The notes under the pieces were generated by a model, which saw only the letters and a program-made list of their open reading frames with translations, was not told the origin of the DNA and ran no database searches. The position numbers and the translations under genes are program-made. From CAYFVR01 sp046541515 (GTDB taxonomy: Bacteria; Desulfobacterota; Desulfobacteria; Desulfobacterales; Desulfococcaceae), in NCBI GenBank assembly GCA_046541515.1, contig JBKHDD010000028.1, positions 1-37,932 of the forward strand: a DNA stretch of 37,932 nt, read 5' to 3'. Numbering within the stretch: the first letter of the stretch is position 1; every line of letters begins with the position of its first letter. Shown here piece after piece: positions 18,198 to 27,345 of the stretch.

Positions 18198-20480
18198 ATG
18201 AACCAGACCACCCGAGAACATTTCAACCTGCTTTGCAGCATTGGCGACCTGGCGGCGCTGTTGACCGGAAGCCGGGACATCCAGGGATTTCTTCAGCGGA
18301 CCGTCGAGCTGGTGGCCCGCCATCTGAAGGCCGATGTCTGCTCCATTTATCTAAACGATGAAATCTCGGGAGACCTGGTGCTTCAGGCCACGCTTGGGCT
18401 GAACCCGGACGCGGTGGGCCGCGTCCGGATGAAATCGGGGGAGGGGCTGGTCGGGACCACCTTCGCGTCCCTTCGGCCCATCCGCGAAGCCCAGGCGAGC
18501 TGCAATCCCCATTTCAAATATTTCGAAGAAGCCGACGAGGACCGGTTCGAGTCGTTTCTGGCCGTGCCCATCCAGCGAGGCGTGCAACGCATCGGCGTCC
18601 TGGTGGTCCAGCACGAAAAGACCGACTACTTCACCGAGACCGACGTCATGGCGCTTCGGGCTTCGGCGTCCCAGTTGGCCGGCGCCATCGAAAACGTTCG
18701 GCTGCTGATCGATCTCTACGAGGCCACCGGCCAGGCTCCGCCGCCGAGCTTTCCGCCGGACACGCCCACCTTTGTTCGGGGGCGGATCGCCGCGGGCGGA
18801 TTCGCCTGCGGCCCGTCCAGTTTTTTGCGAAAAAGCCATACCGCCCTGCTTTCAGGGGACTCTCGGGGCTGCCGACGGTTGACGCTGGAGGACTTCCAAG
18901 AGGCGGTCCACCGCACCGCCGAGCAGCTCATGGACCTGCAATCCCGCCTGGCGGAACGGCTTCCGGAGAGTGCCTCGCTGATTTTTACGGCCCATTTCAT
19001 GATCCTCAAGGATCCCAAATTCATTCAGCGGATCACCGAGGCCATCGAGGGCGGAATCACGCCGCCGGACGCGGTCCGAGCGGCCGCCCATCACTACATC
19101 GGCCTTTTTTCCAGCAGCAATCACGCCTACATCCGGGAAAAGGCCAGCGACATGGAGGATCTGGCGGGGCGCATTCTCAAGAACCTCCTTCGGGACCCGA
19201 TGGAAGACCCCGCGGCGGATCAAGGCCGGATCGTGGTGGCCTCCGAGCTGTACCCGTCCGAAATTCTCAAGCTGGCCTCGGAGAGCGTGGCCGGCTTCGT
19301 CCTGGCCAAGGGGGGCGTCACCTCTCACGTCTCCATCCTGGCCCGCTCCCTGAAAATTCCCATGCTTATCGCCGACTGGCCGGGCATTCTGGAGCTGCCG
19401 GAGGACACGACCCTTTTATTGGACGGCCGCATCGGCAACATCTACATCAACCCCGACGAAAAGGTGATCCAACAGTTCGAGTCCCACCGGGAGGCCCGGC
19501 GGAAGGCGGCGGCGGTCCCCCGGGCGGTCTGCCCCATTACCCGCTCCGCCGACGGCGTCCGGGTCCGGCTGATGGCCAACATCAATTTGTTGAGCGAATT
19601 GAAAACCGCCCGGGACCTCAACGCCGAAGGCGTGGGGCTCTACCGGACAGAATTCCCCTTTCTGGTGCGGCCGACGTTTCCGTCCGAGGAGGAGCAGTAC
19701 GTCATCTATCGGCGGCTCTTTCGGGAAATGGGGGACCGCGAGGTGACCATCCGGACCCTGGACGTGGGCGGCGACAAGGCGCTGGCCTACGCCAACGGCA
19801 CCGCCGGCGCGAATCCCGACCTGGGCCTCCGTTCCATCCGCTTTTCCATGCATCATCGCAACGTGTTCGAGGGGCAGGTTCGGGCGATCCTTCGGGCGGC
19901 GGCGGAGGCGGAAAAAGTTCGGATCATGTTTCCCATGATCTCCTCCCTGGACGAATTTCGCGAGGCCCGGGGCGCGCTGCTGGAGTGGCGGGACATGCTG
20001 GAGGCGGAGGCCCTGGATCATCACGCCGAGCCCGAAGTGGGCATGATGGTGGAGGTGCCCTCGGTGGTGGAACTGATGCCGGCCTTCGCCCGGGAGGCGG
20101 ATTTCTTCTCCATCGGCACCAACGATTTCGTGCAATACACCCTGGCGGTGGACCGGGGGAACGAGCGGGTGGCGGGCTACTACCAGCCGCACCACCCGGC
20201 GGTGCTTCGGGGGCTGGCGCGGATCGTCCGCGCCGCCGCGGAGGCCGGGCGGGACGTGGCCGTCTGCGGGGAAATGGGGCACGAACTCCAGTTCGTTCCC
20301 TTCCTGTTGGGCATCGGGATTCGGAATTTGAGCGTGGACCCGCAATATCTGCCCATGGTGCAGGAACGCATCGTCAACCTCCGAATCGGCCGGGCCGAGC
20401 GCCACGCGGAATCCCTGCTGGCGAAGGACACTCTGGTCGAGACGGCCAAAATCCTGTCGGAAAAGGCGGGGATATGCTGA
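18198..20480 (+). CDS. ptsP: Phosphoenolpyruvate-protein phosphotransferase PtsP (EI-Ntr)
   Basis: A 760-aa two-part protein: GAF sensor domain at 1-170, then the full enzyme I of the nitrogen PTS. The phosphorylated His377 lies in GGVTSHVSIL. The PEP-binding barrel shows GVGLYRTEFPFL, TIRTLDVGGDKAL, SIGTNDFVQYTLAVDR and VCGEMG with the catalytic Cys. It passes phosphate from PEP to NPr, a signal chain for nitrogen and potassium status. The start at 18198 has GGAAAAGG before it and fits known PtsP N-termini; the upstream extension is not conserved. Divergent from amt, and overlaps the next gene by 7 nt. No ptsO or ptsN gene is visible nearby. Confidence 0.93.
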   Translation: MNQTTREHFNLLCSIGDLAALLTGSRDIQGFLQRTVELVARHLKADVCSIYLNDEISGDLVLQATLGLNPDAVGRVRMKSGEGLVGTTFASLRPIREAQASCNPHFKYFEEADEDRFESFLAVPIQRGVQRIGVLVVQHEKTDYFTETDVMALRASASQLAGAIENVRLLIDLYEATGQAPPPSFPPDTPTFVRGRIAAGGFACGPSSFLRKSHTALLSGDSRGCRRLTLEDFQEAVHRTAEQLMDLQSRLAERLPESASLIFTAHFMILKDPKFIQRITEAIEGGITPPDAVRAAAHHYIGLFSSSNHAYIREKASDMEDLAGRILKNLLRDPMEDPAADQGRIVVASELYPSEILKLASESVAGFVLAKGGVTSHVSILARSLKIPMLIADWPGILELPEDTTLLLDGRIGNIYINPDEKVIQQFESHREARRKAAAVPRAVCPITRSADGVRVRLMANINLLSELKTARDLNAEGVGLYRTEFPFLVRPTFPSEEEQYVIYRRLFREMGDREVTIRTLDVGGDKALAYANGTAGANPDLGLRSIRFSMHHRNVFEGQVRAILRAAAEAEKVRIMFPMISSLDEFREARGALLEWRDMLEAEALDHHAEPEVGMMVEVPSVVELMPAFAREADFFSIGTNDFVQYTLAVDRGNERVAGYYQPHHPAVLRGLARIVRAAAEAGRDVAVCGEMGHELQFVPFLLGIGIRNLSVDPQYLPMVQERIVNLRIGRAERHAESLLAKDTLVETAKILSEKAGIC

Positions 20481-21403
20481 CCGGGCCGGGGTGGCGCGGA
20501 ACTCGCGGGGTCCTGCTGGGGCTTTTGCTGGCGGCGGTCGCGGCGGGGTGCGGAGACGCGGACGCGGAAACGCCGATCCGACGATGGGTTCCCCGGGTGG
20601 CGGCGGAACATCCCCACGACGCCCGGGCCTGGACCCAGGGACTGGTGTTCGAGGGCGGCGTTTTTTACGAAAGCACGGGGATCTACGGCCGTTCTTCCCT
20701 TCGGCGGGTGGCGCCGGAAACCGGCGGGGTTTTGAACATCCACCGGCTGGCGGACGAGTTCTACGGGGAGGGGCTGGCCCTGGTCGGGGATCGGTTGATT
20801 CAGGTCACCTGGAAAAACGGCGCCGGATTCGTCTACCGCCGTTCGAATTTCGAGCTGGAGAGAACCTTTACTTACGATGGAGAGGGCTGGGGGCTGGCGT
20901 GGAACGGCGAACGGCTGATCCTGAGCGACGGAACGCCGGAGCTGCGGTTTCTGGACCCGGAAACCTTCGAGGTAACCGGCCGGCTGACGGTGCTGCGGGA
21001 GGGCGAGCCGCTGCGGGGCCTCAACGAGCTGGAATGGGTCCGGGGGGAACTTTACGCCAATGTCTGGCCCACCGACTGGGTGGCGATCATCGATCCGGGA
21101 AGCGGCCGGGTGACCGGCGAATTCGACCTGTCGGGGCTGCGGGCGCGGCTGGATTCGGAAGGATCGGGCGATTCCGTGGTTTCGCCCCCGGACGTGGCCA
21201 ACGGCATCGCCTACGACGCGGAGGGCGACCGCCTCTTTGTCACGGGGAAATTTTGGCCGAAGGTGTTCGAGGTGCGGTTGGAGGCCGTCGATTCAGAACA
21301 AGTCGGATCCACAGCGCTTTGGCCGAAGGTCACTTCCTGGCAAAGGGCGAACCATGAAAAAAACAACCGCTCCAAATCCCCAACAGCACCGCCGAATTTC
21401 TGA
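20474..21403 (+). CDS. Glutaminyl-peptide cyclotransferase (plant-type), lipoprotein
   Basis: A 309-aa protein. Residues 1-25 form a lipoprotein signal with LLAAVAAGC. The mature part is a five-bladed beta-propeller of the PF05096 type: HDARAWTQGLVFEGGVFYESTGIYGRSSLR, GEGLALVGDRLIQVTWKNG, LNELEWVRGELYANVWPTDWVAIIDP and GIAYDAEGDRLFVTGKFWPKVFEV. It converts N-terminal Gln to pyroglutamate in exported proteins. It starts inside the ptsP end. The family usually stops soon after WPKVFEV; here about 40 extra residues run into the RhuM-like pseudogene, suggesting a disturbed 3' end. Confidence 0.88.
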   Translation: MLTGPGWRGTRGVLLGLLLAAVAAGCGDADAETPIRRWVPRVAAEHPHDARAWTQGLVFEGGVFYESTGIYGRSSLRRVAPETGGVLNIHRLADEFYGEGLALVGDRLIQVTWKNGAGFVYRRSNFELERTFTYDGEGWGLAWNGERLILSDGTPELRFLDPETFEVTGRLTVLREGEPLRGLNELEWVRGELYANVWPTDWVAIIDPGSGRVTGEFDLSGLRARLDSEGSGDSVVSPPDVANGIAYDAEGDRLFVTGKFWPKVFEVRLEAVDSEQVGSTALWPKVTSWQRANHEKNNRSKSPTAPPNF

Positions 21404-22365
21404 TCTTCACCGCCCAGAGCGGCCAACAAGGCATCGAAGTCCGCCGCGAAGGCGAAACCATCCGGCTTTCCCAGAAACTGATGGCGACGCTCTTCGACGT
21501 GAAACGTCGGAACCATCGGCGAACATCTTAAAAACATCTTCCAAGGCGACGAGCTGGACCCGAATTCAGTTATTCGGAAATTCCGAACAACCGCCGCCGA
21601 CGGCAAGCGATACCAAACCCAATTCTACAACCTCGACGCCATCATCCCCGTCGGCTGCAGGGTCAACTTCGTCCGCGCCACCCAATTCCGCCAATGGGCC
21701 ACGCAGGTCCTTCGAGAATACGCCATCAAAGGCCACGTCCTGGACCGGAAGCGCATGGAAAACGGCGCGTTCCTCGGCGAGGACCATTTCGAGCGGCTCC
21801 TGGAGGAAACCCGGCTCGGCAAGCGCCGGTTTTACCGGAAGATCACCGACATCCACGCCACCGCCATCGACCACAACAAAGACGCCCCGACCACCCGGGA
21901 CTTTTTCGCCAAGGTCCGGAACAAACTCCACTTCGCCACCCACGGCCGCACCGCCGCCGAAATCGTCATGAAACGGGCCGACGCATTCAAGGACCACATG
22001 GGCCCGACCTCCCGGGAAAAGGCCCCGGACGGCAAAGTTCTAAAATCGGATGTTTCCGTCGCAAAAAACTACCTGACGCGGGAAGAGCTGGAATCCCTGG
22101 GCCGGCTGGTCAACGCATTCCTGGATTTGGCCGAAGACCGCGCCCGCCGAAAAATCTCCATGACCATGGAGGACTGGGCCAAGCGGATCGACCGTTTCCT
22201 GGAATTCGACGACCGCGAAGTCCTCCGGGACAAAGGGAAGATCTCCCCGAAAATGGCCCGCGATTTCGCCGAAAGCGAATTCGAGAAGTGCCGGGTCGCG
22301 CAGGACCGGTTTTGTTTGAAAACGATTTCGACCGGATGATCCGGAAAATGGAGGACGAAAAGTAG
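21354..22365 (+). pseudogene. RhuM-family protein pseudogene (three frameshifts)
   Basis: Joined reading frames give a clear RhuM/COG3943 protein: MKKTTAPNP, then NSTAEFLIFTAQSGQQGIEV and TIRLSQKLMATLFDV, then TIGEHLKNIFQGDELDPNSV, KFRTTAADGKRYQTQFYNLD and ATQFRQWATQVLREYAIKGH, and finally FENDFDRMIRKMEDEK. Frame changes occur at the C4 run 21378-21381, near 21508-21512 (extra A), and near T4 at 22310-22313. The largest intact piece is 21509-22339. RhuM proteins occur in genomic islands and are of unclear function. Three independent indels suggest decay, though sequence errors at homopolymers remain possible. Confidence 0.85.
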
Positions 22366-22513
22366 CCGCCATCCAAAAAAACCACGTTCGGACGAGTCCA
22401 AATCCAGCGAGATCCCCAAAAGGCTCTCCTCCATGTGAACAATGAAGAGCGAAAACCGCGGGAATCCCCATGGCATCCTTGCCGTCCGTTACAGGATCGA
22501 CCTTTTTTTGACG

Positions 22514-22951
22514 TCAGGACAAATGCCGAACTTCGGCGCCGTCGAAAAGTCCCATGCAATACTCCGCCAGCAACCGGCGATGGCAGCGCTCCGGCTCATG
22601 TTCGCTGCACAAGAAGCAGTCGCCGGAGCGAATCGTCTGCCGCAGGAAAACGGAGGCGCGGCGATCTTCCAGCAGATTCCGATATCCCTCCGCGTATTCC
22701 GCCCAGGACAAACCGCCTTTCTTGAATCCGTCCAACAACGCCTTGGTGGGCGCGGCCTCCTTCAAATGAAGATATTCCGCCTTCAAGATCGCCTGCAAAA
22801 AATACCGAAGATCGGTTTGCTTGGCGAATCCGGCCAGTTGGGACGTGACGTTCAGTCGCACGTCCACCACCCGCCGAACCCCGGCCGATTTCAGAAGCCC
22901 GAAAAAGGTCTTGGCGGGTTTTCGGGTAAATCCGATGGTGTAAAGTTTCAT
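22514..22951 (-). CDS. DUF488 family protein (second, short)
   Basis: A 145-aa DUF488 protein: MKLYTIGFTRKPAKTFFGLL, the strand with VVDVRLN, and the C-terminal FLCSEHEPERCHRRLLAEY, which carries the family C-x-E...P..CHR motif. The start at 22951 overlaps the stop of the first DUF488 gene as ATGA, so the two are co-translated. Only about 36% of the residues appear shared with the first copy by eye, so this is an old paralogue pair. Function of DUF488 is unknown; its Cys/His motif suggests a nucleic-acid or nucleotide-linked enzyme. Last gene of the recQ unit. Confidence 0.88.
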   Translation of the reverse strand: MKLYTIGFTRKPAKTFFGLLKSAGVRRVVDVRLNVTSQLAGFAKQTDLRYFLQAILKAEYLHLKEAAPTKALLDGFKKGGLSWAEYAEGYRNLLEDRRASVFLRQTIRSGDCFLCSEHEPERCHRRLLAEYCMGLFDGAEVRHLS

Positions 22952-23562
22952 TGCGCTCCCCCGGCCGCCAGCTCGGCTTCGTCGGCGGCCGGTTTGGCCA
23001 CATAGGCGATTTTTTTCGCCTGGGCGTCGTAGGCCCGCTCCATCCGCTCCTCCGGAGAAGAAAACAAATCCCCCTGATGAAGATTGTGGGCCCGCAGCAA
23101 CCGCATTTCCAAATCCGGCTGACGCTCGATTTCGCCGTCGTCCAAGATATGGCGGATATCCGATTCGTTCCGAATCTGCCGGCAGATTAGAATCGTTCGA
23201 TGGCAGGTCATGGGGTCCTTCTCCGCGCACAGCAGGGCCACATGGTATCGCCGCATTCCCTCCCGCAACCGTTTCAGCCCCGCCGCGAAGGCGGTGGTCT
23301 CCGCCAACCGCCGGTAGCTCACCTTCCCGTTCACGTAGCAGGACGGCTGGTCCGAGCGCGGCCCCAGCTCCTTGCCCAGAAAAACGTATTTCATTCCCGC
23401 CGATTTCAGCTCCGGGACCAGGTTCTCCCGGTTGTACTGGGGATTGTACCGGCTGTACGGGCTGGAGCGCACGTCGCAGACCACTTCGACGCCGTGTTTT
23501 CGCAGCAACGCGATGAAATCGCCGATGGGGTGGGTGGAATGTCCGATGGTGTAAAGGACCAT
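22948..23562 (-). CDS. DUF488 family protein (first)
   Basis: A 204-aa DUF488 protein. MVLYTIGHSTHPIGDFIALL opens the domain; CDVRSSPYSRYNPQYN (29-44) and LCAEKDPMTCHRTIL (111-125) are the two family motifs. The C-terminal 60 residues are a helical extension (EERMERAYDAQAKKI). The start codon overlaps the recQ stop by one base (TAATG on the minus strand) and its own stop overlaps the next start, so three genes are translationally chained. A partner role with the dual-OB domain on RecQ is inferred, because DUF488 and dual-OB proteins are often neighbours. Confidence 0.9.
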   Translation of the reverse strand: MVLYTIGHSTHPIGDFIALLRKHGVEVVCDVRSSPYSRYNPQYNRENLVPELKSAGMKYVFLGKELGPRSDQPSCYVNGKVSYRRLAETTAFAAGLKRLREGMRRYHVALLCAEKDPMTCHRTILICRQIRNESDIRHILDDGEIERQPDLEMRLLRAHNLHQGDLFSSPEERMERAYDAQAKKIAYVAKPAADEAELAAGGAQ

Positions 23563-26501
23563 TACGTTTCGGTCTCTTTCCGGAAGAAATCTTTCCCGGC
23601 CCGAATCACGCCGGCCGCAAGCTTGTAGCAAAATCCCTCGTAGGGCTCGCCCAGACTGACGCAAAGATACACCGGCTCCGGAATCGGGTAAACCCCGAAA
23701 TCCCGGGAGATGAAGGCGCGTTCCACGGCCTCGTCCGTCACGGGCAACCGGTAGGATTCGCCATGATAGGCAAATTCCGCGCGAACCTGCTTCAATCCGT
23801 TCGCCCCCTTGCGCACATGGACGGCGAAATCCGCGGGCCGGATGAAAACCAGAGAATGGGCGGCCCGGGCCTCGGCCCACTCCACCGGAACCCGGTCGTT
23901 GACCCCGTCGGCGGAACTGTGGCCGTTGATCCACAGCCGATCCGGCCGGTCCAGCAGGTCGTCCAGCCGACGAGAGGGCCAAGCGCCCTCCTTTCGCCAC
24001 GGGTCCGGGCCGACTCGCCGGTTTTCCACCTGATATCCGGAATTTCCGCGCCGCCGGATCCGAACGCGGAGAATATCGCCCAAACCCGGCGGCTCGCCGG
24101 AGTCCAGCCCAATGGCGGCCGGATTCAGGGCCCCGTCTTCCCCGCCGGAAACGGGACGAATCCATTCCCCCGCGGAATCCCCCGCCAACCGCTTGCCGGC
24201 CACGCAACGCCCGCCGTGCTTGCGGGAATTGGCGAGGCAGACCATGCGGCAGGTTTCTTCCGGTTCGGCGTCCGGCCGTTCCGTTTCCGGAACACCGTTC
24301 TCAGCGTAAAACAGAAGCCGGAGGAAATGCAGCAGGTCATAGGAAACCGCTTCCAGGAAATGGAGGTAGAGCGGTTTCAGCCGGGCGGCGCCGTGTTCCC
24401 GGAAAAAATCCCGGGCCCCGGGCCAGTGGGCGTCGATTTCCCGCCGGGAGAACGGCGCGGCGGCCCGCAGCCGTTCCGCCGGAAGCGAATGACCGGCGAC
24501 GAGATAGTCCTTCAGATGGTTGAGGACGGTTTGGGGCTGAATCCGGTATCGCTCCGCCAGTTCCGGGACCGTCGCCCCGCCGTTGACCGCGAGGCCAATC
24601 TCCCGGCACCGCCGCTTGCAGGGCGAAGATTCCGTGCCGCCGGGCCGGGTGCGCTTTGGAGCGACATTCGCGGAAAAATTCTCTTCGATCCCCCGTTCCC
24701 GGCAATGGTCGCGGATCAGCGGGAGAAAAACCCCGGCGTATTTTTCCAGCTTCGCCTCGCCCACGCCGTGGATTTCCCGGAAGCTTTCGGCCCGCCGGGG
24801 AAAGCGGACGGCCATGTCCCGCAGGCTGCGATCGCTGAAGACGACGTAGGGCGGAACGCCCGCCGCGTCCGCCAGCTCTTTTCGCTTGGCCCGGAGGAGC
24901 TGAAACAGGTCTTCGTCGGGGGCCGCTTCTCCGGCGCCGCCTTCGGCGGAACGTTCCACGCCGGGCCGGGCCTCCTCTTGCACCGTCATGTCGGCGAAAA
25001 ACCGGTCCTGGCTCTTGAGAATCCGCCAGGCGTCCGGCGTCAGGGTCAAATGCCCGTGATCCGGATCCCGGTCGAGATGCCCCCGATGGATCAGGTGAAC
25101 CGCCAGAATGCGCCACCCCCGGCGGTCGAACTCCGTGCCGATGCCGTAGGTGGAGAGGTTCGCGTGTCCGAAGCGACGGATTCTTTTCGTGTTGCCGCCC
25201 GTTAGCACGTCGGTCACATGGGCCGCGCCGAATCGCTGCCCGGTTCGATAGACGCAGGAGAGAAATTTCTGCGCCGGAATCGTCAAGTCGGCCCCTTCGG
25301 ATTCCGGCCGCCGGCAAACGTCGCACATTCCGCAGGCGGGCCGGGAAACGGTTTCGCCGAAATAGCGCAACAGCGGAACCCGCCGGCACTCGCGGGCCGC
25401 GGCCAAGTTCAGCATGGCCCGAAGCCGTTGCTCGGCCGCCGCCACTTCCTTCGCCGGTTTGTCCTTGAAAAACTGGCGGATTTTCACGGCGTCGGCGGGG
25501 TCGAACATCAACCGGCAGTGGGCCGGAAGCCCGTCCCGGCCGGCCCGGCCGATCTCCTGGTAATAACTTTCGACGTCTTTGGGCAGGTCGAAATGAACCA
25601 CGAACCGAACGTCCGGCTTGTCGATCCCCATGCCGAACGCCACGGTGGCCGTCACGACCCGAACATTGTCCGTCACAAAGGCGCGTTGGCGTCGGTTCCG
25701 GACTTCCGGCGGCAAACCGGCATGGTAGGGAAGCGAAGGGACGCCCGCCTCCGACAGCGCGCCGGCCAACGCCTCGGCGGTATTTCGGCGCCGGCAGTAG
25801 ACGATGCCGGATTCGTCGGGGAAACGGCGCGCGAACCGCACCAGCTGTTGCCGGGCTTCAAATTTGGGCCGGATGTCGATGAACAGGTTGGGCCGGTCGA
25901 ACCCGCCAAGAATCAGGTTGTCTTCGGAAAACCCCAGGGTCCGCTGAATGTCGCGCCGGACCCGGGGCGTGGCGGTGGCGGTGAGGCCCAGCCAGACCGC
26001 GCTCGGGAAGGCGGGCCGGAATTCGACCAGGCGGCGGTATTCCGGCCGGAAGTCGTGGCCCCAGGCGGAGATGCAATGCGCCTCGTCCACCGCCACCGCC
26101 CGGACGTTCGCGGCGGTCAACAGGTCCGCGACGCCCGGCTTCATCAGCGTTTCCGGGGCGAGATAAAGGAGGCGGGCCCGTCCGCTTCGGGCCATCTCGG
26201 CGTTCTCCCGGTATTCCGCGGTGGGCAGGGAGCTGTTCAGAACGGCCGCGGGAACCCCGTTTTCCCGCAACTGGTCCACCTGATCCCGCATGAGGGAGAT
26301 GAGCGGGGAAACCACCACGGTCAATCCCTCGAAGATCAGGGCCGGTATCTGGTAGCACAGGGATTTCCCGCCGCCGGTGGGCATCACCGCCAGCGTGTCC
26401 CGGCCGGAGAGGACGCCCCGTATCACCTGTTCCTGTTGCGGGCGGAATTCCGTAAACCCGAAGACCGCGCGCAGAATTTCGCGAGCTTTGCGGATCGGCA
26501 T
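23562..26501 (-). CDS. recQ: RecQ helicase with C-terminal HTH and dual-OB-like domain fusion
   Basis: A 979-aa protein, far longer than the usual 600-730 aa RecQ. Domains in order: SF2 helicase with PTGGGKS at 41-47, DEAH at 139-142, GLTATAT at 172-178 and QEIGRAGRDG at 315-324; zinc site C372, C390, C393, C396; winged helix 405-500; HRDC 532-605; a helix-turn-helix segment 640-720; then 748-970, starting ETCRMVCLANSRKHGGRCVAGK and GEWIRPVSGG, which resembles the dual-OB proteins usually encoded as separate genes beside DUF488. RecQ unwinds DNA 3' to 5' in repair. The fusion plus two overlapping DUF488 genes suggests one functional complex. No strong Shine-Dalgarno at 26501. Confidence 0.93.
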   Translation of the reverse strand: MPIRKAREILRAVFGFTEFRPQQEQVIRGVLSGRDTLAVMPTGGGKSLCYQIPALIFEGLTVVVSPLISLMRDQVDQLRENGVPAAVLNSSLPTAEYRENAEMARSGRARLLYLAPETLMKPGVADLLTAANVRAVAVDEAHCISAWGHDFRPEYRRLVEFRPAFPSAVWLGLTATATPRVRRDIQRTLGFSEDNLILGGFDRPNLFIDIRPKFEARQQLVRFARRFPDESGIVYCRRRNTAEALAGALSEAGVPSLPYHAGLPPEVRNRRQRAFVTDNVRVVTATVAFGMGIDKPDVRFVVHFDLPKDVESYYQEIGRAGRDGLPAHCRLMFDPADAVKIRQFFKDKPAKEVAAAEQRLRAMLNLAAARECRRVPLLRYFGETVSRPACGMCDVCRRPESEGADLTIPAQKFLSCVYRTGQRFGAAHVTDVLTGGNTKRIRRFGHANLSTYGIGTEFDRRGWRILAVHLIHRGHLDRDPDHGHLTLTPDAWRILKSQDRFFADMTVQEEARPGVERSAEGGAGEAAPDEDLFQLLRAKRKELADAAGVPPYVVFSDRSLRDMAVRFPRRAESFREIHGVGEAKLEKYAGVFLPLIRDHCRERGIEENFSANVAPKRTRPGGTESSPCKRRCREIGLAVNGGATVPELAERYRIQPQTVLNHLKDYLVAGHSLPAERLRAAAPFSRREIDAHWPGARDFFREHGAARLKPLYLHFLEAVSYDLLHFLRLLFYAENGVPETERPDAEPEETCRMVCLANSRKHGGRCVAGKRLAGDSAGEWIRPVSGGEDGALNPAAIGLDSGEPPGLGDILRVRIRRRGNSGYQVENRRVGPDPWRKEGAWPSRRLDDLLDRPDRLWINGHSSADGVNDRVPVEWAEARAAHSLVFIRPADFAVHVRKGANGLKQVRAEFAYHGESYRLPVTDEAVERAFISRDFGVYPIPEPVYLCVSLGEPYEGFCYKLAAGVIRAGKDFFRKETET

Positions 26502-26570
26502 GAGACTCGGAAATGCCCCGCCGGAGACGGAGCAACCGTCCCGGAAGGCGGACGAAAGGAAGAGAGGGTT

Positions 26571-27110
26571 CTATTTTTTGGGTCGAAAGGCCTTTATCCG
26601 TTCCGGGTCGGTAGTGAGATACGGCCCCTCGATCAGATCGATGCAGTAGGGAATGGCCGGGAAGACCGCGTCCAGACATTCCCGGATGGCCTTGGGCTGG
26701 CCGGGGAGATTGACGACGAGCGCGGCGCCCCGAATGCCGGCGGTTTGGCGGGAGAGGATCGCCGTGGGCACCGCCTTGAGGGATTCGGTTCGCATCAGCT
26801 CTCCGAAGCCCGGCATCATTTTTTCGCAGACCGCCTCCGTCGCCTCCGGGGTGACGTCCCGCCGGGCCGGACCGGTGCCGCCCGTGGTCACCACGAGGCA
26901 GCAGCCGTCCGCGTCCACCATCGTTTCCAGCGCGGCCGTCAACGCGGCCATTTCGTCGGCCACCACCCGGTAGACCGGTTCCCAGGGCGAGGTGAGCACC
27001 TCGGACAGGTATTCCCGGATCGCCGGTCCGCCCCGATCCTCGTATTCGCCCCGGCTGGCCCGGTCCGAAACCGTCAAAATGCCGATTTTGGCGGTCGTGG
27101 GTTCGCTCAT
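26571..27110 (-). CDS. mogA: Molybdopterin adenylyltransferase
   Basis: A 179-aa MogA/MoaB-fold enzyme that adenylylates molybdopterin during molybdenum cofactor synthesis. ILTVSDRASRGEYEDRGGP at 11-29 and TTGGTGPARRDVTPEAT at 75-91 are the substrate-binding motifs. The start at 27110 (MSEPTTAKIG) begins right before the first strand; the longer frame upstream is not conserved. Same strand as recQ with a 69-nt gap, so it may share transcription, but no functional link is evident. No other molybdenum cofactor genes are in view. Confidence 0.92.
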   Translation of the reverse strand: MSEPTTAKIGILTVSDRASRGEYEDRGGPAIREYLSEVLTSPWEPVYRVVADEMAALTAALETMVDADGCCLVVTTGGTGPARRDVTPEATEAVCEKMMPGFGELMRTESLKAVPTAILSRQTAGIRGAALVVNLPGQPKAIRECLDAVFPAIPYCIDLIEGPYLTTDPERIKAFRPKK

Positions 27111-27274
27111 GTCGGTTTCCGTTTCGTCGTCGATTGAGTTTCGAGTTGCGAGGGTGGAAGGCGAAAAAAGCGGCGGGCTAAAAAGGGCGGGGAATTCGAT
27201 CCGCCCAGGTAGAGCGGAGGGACGCCAAGGATGGCCCCCGAATTTCCTCCACCGAATTCCCTCCATGGTTATGG

Positions 27275-27293
27275 GGCGCCCGCAAGGGGCGCC
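27275..27293. repeat. Inverted repeat between mogA and the oxidoreductase
   Basis: GGCGCCC-GCAAG-GGGCGCC, 7-bp arms, in the 235-bp gap. On the minus strand it lies 53 nt after the oxidoreductase stop; no T-run, so it may be a weak terminator or REP-like unit. Confidence 0.4.
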
Positions 27294-27345
27294 GCCACGG
27301 AGGGTTCATTCTTCCGGTCGCATCCGCCGCACTTCCCGCCCGGGA

